The translations under genes and the position numbers were made by a program. This document shows positions 34,101 through 45,989 of a DNA stretch of 64,000 bases, one piece after another; positions within the stretch are counted from its first letter, which is position 1; the number at the start of each line of letters is the position of its first letter. The notes below the pieces were generated by a model that had not been told where the DNA came from, did no database searches, and saw nothing but the letters and a program-made list of their open reading frames with translations. The stretch lies in NCBI GenBank assembly GCA_014529385.2, contig CM043966.1:43221037-43285036 (forward strand), given 5' to 3'. Source of the DNA: Adiantum capillus-veneris. Lineage: Eukaryota > Streptophyta > Polypodiopsida > Polypodiales > Pteridaceae.

Positions 34101-34955
34101 TTATGAGTTTGTTTTGGAAGGCAATTTGGGAGAACATTGGCACGCGGTTGCAGTTCTTGTCAGCGTTCCACTTGCAGACTGACGGGCAATCTGAGATTGC
34201 CAATTCAGTGGTTTTAGATTTATTGAAGTCCTGTATCTCGGATCAGAAGACTCAATGGGAAAAGAACTTACCTTTGGTGGAATTTGCCTACAATAACACG
34301 ATACACTCTTCGACGGGGAAGACGCCATGTGAGATTGTTGAAAGTGCTGCGAAGGTTCCATCCTTCTTGAGCACGAAAGATTAGATATTTGAAGCGGATG
34401 AATATTCGCGCGATTTGGATACAGCTTTTGCCAAGGTTCGCGAGACTTTGCATGAGTCTCAAGAACGACAGAAAAAGGCAGCGGATCGCCATCGTCGCGA
34501 CTTGAAATAGTAGGAGGATGATTGGGTGCTCTTACGTTTTGGGAAGGCACCCCTACGAAAGAAAAAAGGGAAAGGAGAGGCTTTTTCCAAAGCTTAGTAT
34601 GCGATACTACGGACCTTTCCAGATCACTGACAAGATAAATGATGTCTCCTTCCGATTGAAACTGCTAGATACTTGGAGGATTCACAATGCATTGCATGTG
34701 AGTCTCTTGAAACCTGTTAAGGGTGATGTGCCTGATGATGGGGAGCTTAATGAGCAACCCGAAGTAGAAGAAAACAAGGAGACCCTTGTTCCTGAACAAA
34801 TTTTGGCACATAACGATACGAAGAAAGGTAAAGTGTGAAGGCGGTTCTTGGTTAAGTTCAAGAACTTTCCTGCATTTGATGCAAAGTGGATGGAGGAGGA
34901 GGACCTAGCAGATATTCCTTGGATTGTGAAACTTTACCTCGATGTTTTGGTTTAG
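31199..34955 (+). pseudogene. A-young pol: protease, RT, RNase H, integrase, chromodomain
   Basis: CCHC at 31676-31720 is intact (CFGCGEHGHISAKC). The protease region (31860-32300) is unreadable in one frame. The RT is open from 32489 to 33145 with RIDLKSGYHQI and FFDDIIVFS, ending at a TAG where A1 continues. RNase H fragments at 33168-33524 retain FCDACGRSLGAV and TDHQSLRYF. Integrase HHCC begins near 33800, and MDFI (34000) is followed by the family deletion. The catalytic Glu block TDGQSEIANS lies near 34180. The chromodomain block reads up to the stop at 34953-34955, with an internal stop after KGKV. RT alone is conserved enough to have been active recently. Confidence 0.85.
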
Positions 34956-35527
34956 CATAGTCTACTCCAAACGGAACCCAGAATTCAACTTGGCCGGAGA
35001 TCTGGTGCAGTGGGATACACAAGAGGGGAGTCACTCCGCTCCCTTGTCAACAGATGCCTTGATTTTGATACTAAAGTCACTGATGTCTCTGTGAGCTTCA
35101 GGGATATTGAGAGCTGACAGTATTCTGCTGGATGACTTTATGAAATGGAATTCCTAATAATGATACTGATTTGTTCTTGACTTCTTTTGAGTGCAGGAAC
35201 TAATAGCCAAAATGACTGCAACATTTTGGTCTGATTGATCTCGAATAGACATGGTTGCAATAGGGGTTAGTCAATCGGACATTGATGAGGTCCCGATTGG
35301 ACCTAGATGTGATTGCTAGCTACATTGCCGATAAATCATGCTCTAAGATCCGAATGAATGTTGAATGTCATGTGATGTCCTGTGATGTCTTGTGATGTTG
35401 TGTGATGTGACTCGATTTTGTACATGTGCTAGATGTGTGTTCCTAGTACGTAGGTACTAACAGTGTCTGCTAAGACGGTTTATGGCTTTTGTCAGTTTTG
35501 CAGGCGTAATCGCGGTTGATTACAATG

Positions 35528-35544
35528 CTTTCAAGAGGGGGGTA
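35528..35544 (+). other. Polypurine tract of A-young
   Basis: CTTTCAAGAGGGGGGTA directly before the 3' LTR at 35545. Confidence 0.85.
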
Positions 35545-36080
35545 TGTCACAAAGTGATGACGTGGCTACGGACAGCAGAAACCCTAATTTCTGCCAAAAT
35601 TCTTGCAAACCCTAATTTTTGCCAAAAACCCTAATTTCCGAAAATCGTGGAGACTGTTTTTTTTTTTTTGTTGAAAATTGAGCGACGCAAATCTTGCTTT
35701 TTCTCTACGCAATGAGAAAAAGAGAGAATGCTTTTGCTTTCAAGTTTTGACTCTCTGTGAGAGAGAGCAATTGCTTTTGCTTTTAAGCTTTTGGGGCTCT
35801 GCTTTTGGGCATCCCTCGTAACCTTTAAATTGGTGGTGAGGGCCTCACTTCTCAGAGCATCTGGACGCAGAGTCTGAGAGTGAAACCCTAGCCACTCTCT
35901 TGTACTTTGATTAATATAAAAAGAAATACCGAAAGGGGTGCCAGTCTTTGGGGCCAATATCTCTAGGCACGGAACTCCGCCGGGCCAATGCAAATCTATT
36001 GTGATCTGTGAGATTGTTTGAAGTGGTTATTTGGTGCTCTCGCGGTTGATTCTTGACTTGGAGTGTCCAAGTCTGTTACG
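35545..36080 (+). repeat. 3' LTR of A-young
   Basis: Matches 29625-30172 with a few indels; one telo-box has been lost near 35600. It ends TGTTACG, a change from TGTTACA, followed by the GAGAG duplication. Confidence 0.92.
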
Positions 36081-37034
36081 GAGAGGCTTTTTCCAAAGCT
36101 TAGTATGCGATACTACGGACCTTTCCAGATTACTGAAAAGATAAATGATGTCTCCTTCTGATTGAAACTGCCAGATACTTGGAGGATTCACAATGCATTA
36201 CATGTGGGTCTCTTCAAACCTTTTAGGGGTGATGTGCCTAATGATGGGGAGCCTGATGAGCAACCCGAAGTAGAAGAAAACAAGGAGACCCTTGTTCCTG
36301 AACAGATTTTGGCACATAGGGATATGAAGAAAGGTAAAGTCCGAAGGCGGTTCTTGGTTAAGTTCAAGAACTATCCTGCATTTGATGCAAAGTGGATGGA
36401 GGAGGAGGACCTAGCAGATACTCCTCGGATTGTGAAACTTTACCTTGATGCTTTGGTTTAGCATAGTCTACTCCAAACGGAACCCAGAAATTCAGCTTGG
36501 CCGCAGATCTGGTGCAGTGGGATGCACAAGAGGGGAGTTACTCCACTCCTTTGTCAACAAATGCCTTGATTTTGATAAAGTCATTGATGTCTCTTTGAGC
36601 TTCAGGGATACTGAGAGCTGACAATATTCTGCTGGACGACTTTATGAAATGGAATTCTTGATAAAGATACTGATTTGTTCTTGACTTCTTCTGAGTGCAG
36701 GAACTGATAGACGAAATGACTGCAGCATTTTGGTCTGATTGATCTCGAATAGACATGGTTGCAATAGGAGTTAGTCAATCGGACATCAATAAGGTCTCGA
36801 TTGGACCTAGATGTGATTGCTAGCTACATTGTCGATAAATCATGGTCTAAGATCCGAATGAATCTTGAATGTCATGTGATGTCCTGTGATGTGACTGTCA
36901 ATTTGGCACATGTGCTAGATGTGTGTTCCTAGTACGTAGGTACTAACAGTCAGTGTCTGCTAAGACGGTTTATGGCTTTTGTCAGTTTTGTAGGCGTAAT
37001 CGCGGTCGATTACAATGCTTTCAAGAGGGGGGTA
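36081..37034 (+). pseudogene. A-old integrase C-terminus and chromodomain
   Basis: Resumes A-old pol after A-young with [15 protein letters not shown] (36089 on). A TGA near 36159 interrupts the frame. [14 protein letters not shown] and the chromodomain block RRRFLVKFKNYPAFDAKW then run to the stop at 36459-36461. The 3' untranslated part (36462-37017) is followed by the polypurine tract CTTTCAAGAGGGGGGTA at 37018-37034. This is the best-preserved chromodomain in the window. Confidence 0.88.
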
Positions 37035-37565
37035 TGTCACAAAGTGATGACGTGGCTACCGACAGCAGAAACCCTAATTTCTGCCAGAAACCCTACTTTT
37101 GCAAAAACCCTAACCCTAACTGCTAGCTGAAACCCTAAGTGGTTGGAAACCCTAAAATCTAGCAGCAGGTACGGAATCCCGGATTTTGCGGAGGCTAAAA
37201 AAAAGCACTAGCGACGCAAATTGCTGATTTTTGGCTACGCAAGTGATTTTGAGAGAGAAATTGCTTTTGTTCTGAAGCTTTTGGGGCTCTGCTTTTGGGC
37301 ATCCCTTGTAACATTTAAATACACGGATTAGGGCTCACTTCTCAGAGCATCTAGACGCAGACTCTGAGAGTGAAACCCTAACCGCTCTTTGTACTTTGAC
37401 ATTGATTAATACATAAAGAAATACCGAAAGGGGCGCTGGTCAATATCTCTAGGCACAGAACTCCGCCGGGCAGTGCAAATCTATTGTGATCTGTGAATTG
37501 TTTTGAAGGGGTTATTTGATGCTGTCGCGATTGATTCTTGACTTGGAGTGTCCAAGTCTGTTAGA
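37035..37565 (+). repeat. 3' LTR of A-old
   Basis: A distinct subtype: it has CCCTAACCCTAACTGCTAGCTG, GGTACGGAATCCCGGATTTTG and a different mid-region from A1 and A-young, all shared only with 60605-61199 on the minus strand. It ends TGTTAGA and is followed by GCAAT (37566-37570), the target duplication whose partner is at 61200-61204 (reverse complement). Confidence 0.9.
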
Positions 37566-37570
37566 GCAAT

Positions 37571-37745
37571 GTTGTCAGCCTTAGTCCAAACCTCAAAAGG
37601 CTCCTCTCAAGAGACAAGGACGAGGGATGGTGCCTCCATGAGTGATACTTTGAGCGCTTCAAAAGCATTCTTAGCTGCATCGGTCATAACTACGCGCGAG
37701 TCTTGACACCTTTTGACAAATCAAACAATGGCGCGGCAATATGTG
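37571..37745 (-). pseudogene. Element T: end of RT and start of RNase H (upstream half)
   Basis: Minus-strand translation gives TDAAKNAFEALKVSLMEAPS, the Ty3 RT-RNase H connection, then EPFEVWTKADN up to the A-old insertion site. Two stops interrupt it. The reading frame continues without a gap into the RNase H half at 61205 once the A-old insertion and the inversion are undone. T is not from family A. Confidence 0.75.
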
Positions 37746-38465
37746 TGTAACAGACTTGGATACTCCAAGTCAAGAATCTACCACGACAGCACAAATAACC
37801 ACTACAAAAACAGTTCACAGTTCACAATTGATTCAACATTGGCCTGACGGAGTTCCGTGCCTAGAGATATTGGCCCCATAGACTGGCGCCCCTTTCGCTA
37901 TTTCTTTTTGTATTAATCTGAGTTCAAAGTACAAGAGTGCGGGCAGGCGCTCACATTCAGACTCTGCGTCCCGAATGCTCTCAGTTGTGAGAAGTCTGCT
38001 CACATTTTTAAAGTTACAAGGGATGCAAAAAGCAAAGCCCCAAAAACTGAAAATCAAAAGCCCATAAATAAAGCAATGGCTCTTTCTCTCTCTTGCTTAT
38101 AAAATAAAGCAAGTTCCAAAAAGCTGTCCAATCAAAAGCTTTTAAAATAAAGCAGAAGCTTTTTCTCTCCCATTCTTCTATGCTTTTATAAAACAAAAGC
38201 AAAAGCTTCTCTCTTTCTCATCTCTTGCGTTGTGTAAAGCAAAAGCCAAACGGCTATCCAAAATTGCCGTTGCTTTAATTCCCAGCGCTGGCATCTGTAC
38301 ACAGTGCCACATGTCAGCGTGAGATGTGCCGTAAATCACGAAAGCCGTTTCAAGAATTTCAGCCACGTCAGCATTTAGGGTTTCGGGTTTCTGCAAAATT
38401 AGGGTTTTTGATTTTAGGGTTAGGGTTTTCTATAGAGCGGACATCCACGTCATCATTTTGTGGCA
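37746..38465 (-). repeat. 3' LTR of A3
   Basis: TGTAACAG..TGTGGCA, 720 bp, with the family R/U5 part (TGGCGCCCCTTTCG) and a longer AAAGC-rich U3. TTAGGGTT motifs cluster at about 38377-38430, and the polypurine tract (minus) starts at 38466. Confidence 0.9.
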
Positions 38466-38989
38466 TACCCCCCTCTTGAAAGCATTGTAATCGCCCTCGT
38501 TTACGCCTGCAAAACAGATGGAGGCCATAAAGTGTCTTAGCAGACACTGACTGTTAGTACCTACGTACTAGGAACACACATCTAGAACATGTACCAATCG
38601 ACAATCCCATCACACGACATCACAGGACATCACTCGACATCACACGACATCACATGACATTCAACATTCATTCGGATCTTAGACCATGATTTATCGGCAA
38701 TGTAGCTAGCAATTGCATCTAGATCTCATAGATGCCCGATTGACTAACCCCTATTGCAACCATGTCTATTCGAGATCATTTAGACCGAAATGCTTCAGTC
38801 ATTTCGTCTATCAATTCCTGCACTTACAAAAAAGTCAAGAATAAATCAGTTTCATATTCAGGAATTCCATTTCATAAAGTCATCCAGTAGAATACTGTCA
38901 GCTCTCAGTATCCCTGAAGCTCAAAGAGACATAAGTGACTCTAGTATTCAAAAATCGAGGCATCTGTTGACAAAGGAGCGGAGTAACTC

Positions 38990-41900
38990 CTCTTTTGTAC
39001 AAACCCATTGCACCAAATCTCCGGCCAAGCTGAATTCTGGGTTCCTTCTGGAGTAGACTATGCTAAACCAAAAGCTTCAAGGTAAAGATTCACATTCCGG
39101 AATATCTGCTAGGTCTTCCTCCTCCATTCGCTTCGCATGTCATAAAATCTAATATCTAATATCTAACCAACCCAAATGATTTTCTCATATTAAATTGATC
39201 ACTTAATGTGGGAGAATAAACGGGAACAAGGGTTAAGATATAGACATGTGCTTATAGATCTATCTCAACACGGGGCCAATGGTAAAGGGGCCCAAATGAG
39301 AGGCGGTCTATCAAAGAGCAAGGCTAACCAATGGAGCATAAGACCTTAGGGTTAGCTTCATTGAAGACCTCCAATAATGTGTGTAAAATTCCTTTGACCT
39401 TAGGTAAGCTAGGGCTGACCTTGAGGCGCGGGAACCCGACCCAGCTTGAGGTGCTTGTTCTGCTTGTCATGCTTGATGACTAAGGTGCTTAAGGTGCTTA
39501 ATGATTGAGATGCTTGAGGTGCTTGACATGCTTGAGATGCTAGGGTTGCACTTGAGGTGAGAACCTAGCCCAAGCTTAAAGTGCTTAACGGCCAAGCTTG
39601 TGGTGGGAACTGGGCCGATGTATGAGGGGCTTGAGGTGTCAAAAAGTCAAATATTCAATCCCTACAAGGAGGGGGCGAGCCTTACATGAGGGGAGATGAG
39701 AGAGAACACCCACACACTCACACAAGGCATGCATGGTACAAAGAAAGCAGAAGGGACACTTGTCAAGTTCCTCCTCATGTTGCCCTCATGGTGTGCCTGA
39801 AGCCTATTGGTTGGCCACCCAAGGGGTCCAATAATTATTTAGGAGATTTAATTAATTGATTTAGCATTTATCTAGCCCTCTCTCTCAAAGGGGAAAAGAG
39901 GATACTTGTCTCAAGGCTACCCTTGCTGCTTGTAATGCCTCCTGCTTATGATTGGCTAATCCTGGAGGGGTCCAATGATCTTCAAGCATGAGCTACAAGG
40001 GGGGATCGACCCAAGCAAGCTAGGGGGTTGCTTAGGGGGTATACTCACCCACACACACACTCACAAACACTCTCATTGTGTACTATGCAAAGTGCAAGAG
40101 CTCCCTCTCCTTCTCCAAGCAAGTAGAGGTTGAGAGCCTACACCAACACTCTTGGATATGGAGTGCAAATCCAACCAAGAGCCATGCTTCAATGCTTAAG
40201 CTTGCCATCTCCTTCTTCTTCATTACTATGCTATTATGTATACTAGCAACAAGAGTTATGATAAGTGAGGAACTAATTCTTTCTCCTACGAAATGTTTCT
40301 TCTTCCTCTTCCCTACGCTCATTCCCTGCTAGCTCTCTCCACCTTCGAAGGTGTTTGAGGTCTTGGGACTGAGGCTTGGGATAGTTAAAGCTTTCTTCAA
40401 GTTTATGTTATGTTTGTGATGCATGAAGCTTTCCATCTTCATTGCATCACCTAGGTCACAAGGAACACAAAGATTGTATTGTAACAAGTCTCTCTTAATG
40501 AGAGAAATCATAATACAAATGCCTATTGGAGGGGGGACCGGCTCCACATAAATCCAGTCCTCAATTGTTGTCATGTTCTCTAAATTCTCTCTCTTGCAAA
40601 AGTATTGTTCATGCCAAGTTAACTAATTGCTATGATTATGTTGCTATCTTCAATTATGTTCACCCGCTATGCTTAGTCATTTCTCAAAAGTACTCTCATT
40701 AATTTCCGCTACTCTCAAGTTAAATAGGCCAATTCCATTACATTGCATCCCATGCGAAGTAGGTCTTGAATTTAACCAAGAACCATCAGTGCGCTTTACC
40801 TTCTTTCTTTCTTTCTGCGCCAATTTCTGTTCTCGAACGAGTATCTGCTCGTTTTCGTCCAATTCGAGTTATTCATCATCAGGCACATCGCCTTCAAAAG
40901 GCTTCAAGAGATTCACATGAAAAACATTGTGAATCCTCCAAGTATTCTGGCAGCTTCAGTCGAAAGGAGATATCATTCATCTTTTCGGAAAATCTGGGAA
41001 GGTCCACACCATTTCATGTTAAGCTTTTAAAGAAGCAACTCCTTTCCCTTTTTTTTTCTTTCTCGGGCGTGCCTTCCCATAATGTAAGAGCACCCAATTC
41101 TTCTCCTTCAATTTCAAATCGCGACAATGGCGATCTGCTACCTTTTTCTGTCTTTCCTGAAATTTCTACAAAGCCTTCCAGACCAAGTCTCTCATGAAAT
41201 GGTCGGCTTCAAAGAAAAATCTTATCTTTCGCGCTAAGGAAGGGTAGAACCTTCGTAGCAAATTCAAAAATCTCAAATGGCATCTTCCCCATCAAAGAGT
41301 CAAATGTGTTTCACTGAATTAGCAATCTCTGATTGCCTGTCAGTCTGTAGGTGGAACGATGACGAGAACTGCAATCGCGTGCCTATGTTCTCCCCAAATA
41401 GCCGTCCGAAAACAAACTCGTAAACTTGGGGTCCCTGTCAGAGACAATCGTCTCAGGCATGCCATGTAATCTAAAGACCTGGGCAATAAACAGTCGTGCC
41501 CATGCTGTGTTCTCGGGAGATAAAATCCATTGCAATACTTTCCCAGGGGCGGGTGGGTATTGGGTAAAAGCTGTAACAATCTTGTGCTTTATGCCTGTCA
41601 AACTTGACCTTCTGGCATACCAAGCAACTGCGCACAAACTCGTCCACATCCTTCTTGAGTCTTGGCCAAAAGAAGTATCTCTCTACCCCTTTCAGGGTGG
41701 TAGCAATGCCGCGGTGACCCGTAAGAGGCGGACAGTGGCATTCGGTCATAACATTTTCCCTCAATGGCTGTATAACGCACAACATGGTTTTCTTCATCAA
41801 GTAGCCATCCCGAATGGAATAATCCGCTACTATCTCCCCTTTCTGTATTCAACTAGATACATCTTCAAAATGTGTTCTGTGGCGTACTGAACGACCATAT

Positions 41901-43660
41901 CCGCGAAGTTCCTATGATCTATTGCGGAAATAGCCAGAACCAACGGCTTTCGGGACAAAGTATTTGCCACCAATTTCTTCTGTCCTTGCACATGGACAAT
42001 CCGGAAGTAAATTGTGACAAGATGTTTGCCCACCGCATCCGCTTTTTCCAATAGTTGCTTCCGTGACAAGAAGTAGCGTAAACTCACATCATCTATGAAA
42101 ACAATAAAATCGGCTCCTAGTAGGTAATGTCGCCACTGAATAAGAGCGTGGATAGCCGCCAAAAGCTCTTTCTCACAAATCTGTGTTGTCAATTCCGGCC
42201 TTGAGAACAATCGGCTCTCGTAGGCAATGACATTGGCCTTCTTGCATTAAGACCGCATCCAGACTACGACCACAAGTATCACAATATACTTCAAACGACT
42301 TCTGCAAATCCGACAAAGTCAAAACTGGTCCCGTAGTCAATTTCTCTTTCAAAGTCTGAAAGGCAGTCACCTCTGTGGGTCCCCACGAGAAAGGGACTCC
42401 TTTCTGTGTCAAGATATGCAAAGGGGAAGCAACCTCTGCAAACTTTCGAATGAACCGCCTGTAGTACGAACACAATCCCAAGAAGCTTCTAACTTCATGG
42501 ACATTCTTCAAATCGGGCCAATCACAGATAGGCTCTATCTTGGCCGGATCCATTTGCACTCCTGCTGCTGACACAATGTGTCCCAAAAAGTGTATCTCTG
42601 GTAGATAAAAAAAATCACTTTTCTTCGCATTTTCTACTAATTTGTGATCTCGTAATGCCTGAAAGACCTGAAGCAGATGATCTCTATGTTTTGCCTCATC
42701 CTTGGAGAAAAAAAAGATATCGTCAAAGAAAGTGCCAACAAATAGCGTGTACTCTCGAAAAATCCTATCCATCATCCGGTTAAATGTCGCAGGAGCATTG
42801 GTTAGGCCAAAAGGCATCACCAAAAGCTCAAATAACCCAAAAATCGTCCGAAAGGCTGTCTTGTAGACGTCTCCCGGCACGGTTCGGATCTGATGATATC
42901 CACTCTTCAAATCAATCCTGCTAAAACACGAGGATCCCTGTAATGTGTCGAGTATATCATCGATCCTAGAAATCGGAAATCTGTTCTTGATGGTGATTTT
43001 GTTGAGAGCTCTATAATCGATGCATATTCTCCAAGATCCGTCTTTTTTTTAATTTCAAAACCAACAACACTAGAGAGTAATACGGTGAAGTACTAAGCTG
43101 GACAAGACCCTTTTCCAAGAGGTCTTTCATTTGGTTCATAATCTCTTCGTTCTGGGCTCGGCTCACACGATAAGATGGCCGGTTCGGTGGCGTGCTTCCA
43201 GGTATCAGATCAATGGTATGATCCCTAGGACGAGTGGGTGGTAACTCGCCTAACAGGCCCTCTGAAAAGCAATCGGCATTAGTGTGGAGAAAATCTTGGC
43301 GTTCCTTTGTTCAGGTCAAAACATATTCAACCTTCATCCATCGTTCAGTTCTCTCCCCAAAAAAAGTGAGTACAGAAACTGAAGTTCATCAAGTACAATC
43401 TCTGAGCCCTTCATTTGTCAAAGTCGCAATCTCGGCCCGGTAGTCAACCACGACGTTGTTCTCGTGGTACCAAGGGATTTTGAGTAGAACGTCACAAACT
43501 TCCAAGGCAATTACATAAAACTCCGTGTGCCCTAAACACCCCTGTCATTGCAAACGAAGTTTGCCAATGCTTAGTGTAATGGCAACTATCTGGGTGCCAC
43601 TCGAACTATCTCCGCCTGTGGCCTCAGCCTGTCGGGCGTAATTCCAAATCGAGTCGCCAA
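38990..43660 (-). pseudogene. A3 pol, interrupted by solo LTR F1
   Basis: The chromodomain and C-terminal integrase lie at about 38990-39136 and 40748-41000. Integrase HHCC (HCPPLTGHRG) is at about 41740, and MDFI near 41530 is followed after LPRT by the family deletion, here about 12 bp shorter than in the other copies. SDRDPKF is near 41430. RNase H spans 41860-42330, with FIDDVSLRYF in place of FTDHQSLRYF. An RT frame is open at 42173-42910; the DD pair survives but IIVFS has become IFFFS. Further RT and a decayed protease run to about 43660. Many small indels disrupt it. Confidence 0.82.
39137..40742. mobile_element. Solo LTR F1 (about 1.6 kb, unassigned family)
   Basis: TGTCATAAAATC..CATTACA, flanked by TCGCA (39132-39136) and TTGCA (40743-40747), a 5-bp duplication with one change. 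Removing it restores the A3 chromodomain sequence (TTCGCAT / CCATGCGAAG..). It is a close match to F2 at 54243-55821, including GGAGGGGGGACCGGCTCCA and CTTCGAAGGTGT. No PBS, PPT or coding domain is seen. Confidence 0.85.
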
Positions 43661-43785
43661 TTCAAGAAGTTGGCCTTGGCTCCTTCAAAAGAGCTTCCTG
43701 ATCTTTCCCTTTGCCCGGCAAAGTTTGTACTTTCATTCATTTGATTCGGTTTAGGCCCCACGCAATGTGGTACTAGTTCTGCTTT

Positions 43786-45582
43786 TTATCTGCCTTTTCT
43801 GCCACGTTCCTCAGCTGCTTTAGAACTTTCTGGCCTTTCTTCATCCTGTTCATTCGGTGCCTTTTTAGGGCACTTCGCGAAGATATGTCTAATTTCCCCG
43901 CATCCAAAGCACTTCCCCTCTATGTAGAGAGCCCTTTCTTGAAGAGTAAGCTTGGGTCGTGCATCCTTTTCTTTCTGTTCTGGGTTGCTCTTTCTTTTTC
44001 TACTTTCATTTTTCGAAGTCTGTTTGGCTCTTTGTGTCATGATCTCATCTGTGGGGTAGGTCAGACTGCCAGAGTAAATGGCAAAACCCCGCTTCGAATG
44101 ACTCAAACTCTTGAATGGAAGCTGACTTTTGTTCTAAGCAGTGATCTCGGATCTCTGTAGGTAGACCCAAGGTAAACCGCTCAATCTATTCCTTGAACGA
44201 GATCTTCTTAAATGAAGAGGCGGGTAGAAAAGAGCTCCAGAATCTCTCGCAATAAGCGTCCACTGTATCCTTCTTGGTCATCCGAAGATGGTTCCAAGCA
44301 ATTCGTATATCGCGTTCATACTCTCGAGTCAGCCAAGAAGAAATAAAAAGCCTCTTGAATTTCAGTCATTTAACTAGCGCAATCTTGTTTAATAGAAGCA
44401 TGGACCACCAAGTTCGAGAATTGCCCTTAAAGTAAGAGGCAGCTCTCTGAATCTTACAGTGCTCTGACTAACGCCCTCCCGCGAAAGCGATGTCAAACTG
44501 CTGTACAAGAGACAAAGCCTTTGAAGCATCTCTATAACCAGAAAACGTGTCAAATTTAATTGATTGTCTACCTTCCTTAAACTCTCAGACTTTCTTGCTT
44601 TTGTCTTCTTGAAAGTCATACTGGTTGGCTTTGTAAAAATTCTTCTTCTTTGCATAAAAGTTGTTGTCATCAGAGTCCGAACTGTCTGTGGACGAGTCCT
44701 CTGTAGAACTGTCAATCACGGGGCGAAATTTAGACTTCTTTGCCTTTTTCTTACCCTTTCCGAAGCGATGCTTCTTGCTTCGCTTTTTGCAAATTTAATT
44801 GATTGTCTACCTTCCTTAAACTCTCAGACTTTCTTGCTTTTGTCTTCTTGAAAGTCATACTGGTTGGCTTTGTAAAAATTCTTCTTCTTTGCATAAAAGT
44901 TGCTGTCATCAGAGTCCGAACTGTCTGTAGACGAGTCCTCTGTAGAACTGTCAATCACGGGGTGAGATTTAGACTTCTTTGCCTTTTTCTTGCCCTTTCC
45001 GAAGCGATGCTTCTTGCTTCGCTTTTTGCCTTTTCTATCTTCTTCACTCGAGTCAGATGAGCTAGAAGAACTATAAGAAGAAGAAGAAGAAGAAGAACTG
45101 GGTACTCCTTCGAATCGAACATGCTTCTTTTGTTTCTTTGCCTTTTCAAATGTCGTTTGATGACCCAAATAGCCCCAGAAGTCAGTGCCTTTCTTCTGCT
45201 TTTTGCCGTGCTTTTCAGCTTTGTTTTGCGCGTCAAAAAGCTGAGCAATTTCAACCACCTCTTCTAATTCCTTCTCTGTGTACATCCTGGGAGTAGGAGG
45301 TTTGTTGGGTGGTTCTATGGTCTGCCGCCACTACGTCTGCACCTCCTCGAAAGAGGTCTCGCTCATATATTTTTGCAAATTTTGGGTTCTTCGTAAAATT
45401 GAGCATCATCTTTGTTGCGTCGCCGATCAATCGTTGACGCTCCATCTCTTTGAGCTCCGCCTAAGTAGGCTGAGGCGGGCCATACTCCTCGCGTGAATCT
45501 TCGTTGTGCGTGAATCTTCGTTGTGATCCCTTCCAGCATCTCCGGATGCAGAGGGAGTTGACTGATCTTTGCCTCAAGCCAT
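43786..45582 (-). pseudogene. A3 gag with an internal tandem duplication
   Basis: The start ATG is at 45580-45582. The Ser run is near 45063-45100, and the CCHC knuckle (CFGCGEIRHIFAKC, with Gly-His altered to Arg-His spacing) near 43885-43925. Two copies of a 239-bp unit (44552-44790 and 44791-45029) duplicate the Ser/Asp-rich KANQYDF region. 239 is not a multiple of three, so the frame shifts. Confidence 0.8.
44552..45029 (-). repeat. 239-bp direct tandem duplication in A3 gag
   Basis: AAATTTAATTGATTGTCTAC starts each unit at 44552 and 44791, and CGCTTTTTGC ends each. The copies differ at only a few bases, so the duplication is younger than the element. Confidence 0.9.
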
Positions 45583-45639
45583 AGGTGCTGCGGAAAAAAA
45601 AAATTAGGGATCGGATTTCCCGTAGAAGAGAAATCGGCC

Positions 45640-45653
45640 GTGCTCTGATACCA
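45640..45653 (-). other. Primer binding site of A3
   Basis: Minus strand TGGTATCAGAGCAC, one base from the 5' LTR. Confidence 0.9.
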
Positions 45654-45654
45654 C

Positions 45655-45989
45655 TGTAACAAACTTGGTAACTCCAAGTCAAGAATCTACCACGACAACA
45701 TAAATAACCACTTCAAAAACAGTTCACAGTTCACAATTGATTCAACACTGGCCCGGCGGAGTTCCGTGCCTAGAGATGTTGGCCCCATAGACTGGCGCCC
45801 CTTTCGGTATTTCTTTTTGTATTGATCCGAGTTCAAAGTACAAGAGTGCGGGCAGGCTCTCACACTCAGACTTTGCGTCCAGATGCTATCAGTTGTGAGA
45901 GGCTTGCTCACATATTTAAAGTTAGAAGAGATGCCAAAAGCAAGCCCCAAAAGCTAAAAAGCAAAAGCCCATAAATAAAGCAAAGGCTT
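45655..45989 (-). repeat. 5' LTR of A3, truncated
   Basis: Matches the first 335 bp of 37746-38465 and stops at GCAAAGGCTT, where LTR C1 begins (TGAAACC). Confidence 0.88.

Larger units (their letters stand above)
29625..36080 (+). mobile_element. A-young, Ty3 chromovirus nested in A-old pol
   Basis: 5' LTR 29625-30172, PBS 30174-30187, decayed gag-pol, PPT, 3' LTR 35545-36080. The target duplication GAGAG is exact (29620-29624 and 36081-36085), and A-old pol reads GGGAAAGGAGAG / GCTTTTTCC across the insertion. The last LTR base is G instead of A. Orientation equals that of A-old. No LTR-LTR recombination has occurred, but the coding region has many stops. Confidence 0.95.
37746..45989 (-). 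mobile_element. A3, older rearranged family A element
   Basis: In element sense (minus): truncated 5' LTR 45655-45989, PBS 45640-45653, gag with a tandem duplication, pol, chromodomain interrupted by solo LTR F1 (39137-40742), PPT and 3' LTR 37746-38465. Its 720-bp LTR is longer and more diverged than in A1 and A-young. The 5' LTR is cut where family C LTR C1 starts at 45990, so no target duplication can be tested. Confidence 0.88.

Noticed and set aside
37080-37160. CCCTAACCCTAAC runs as an interstitial telomere
   Set aside because: They are spaced telo-boxes within LTR borders and recur at the same place in each family A LTR, not a tandem telomere array.
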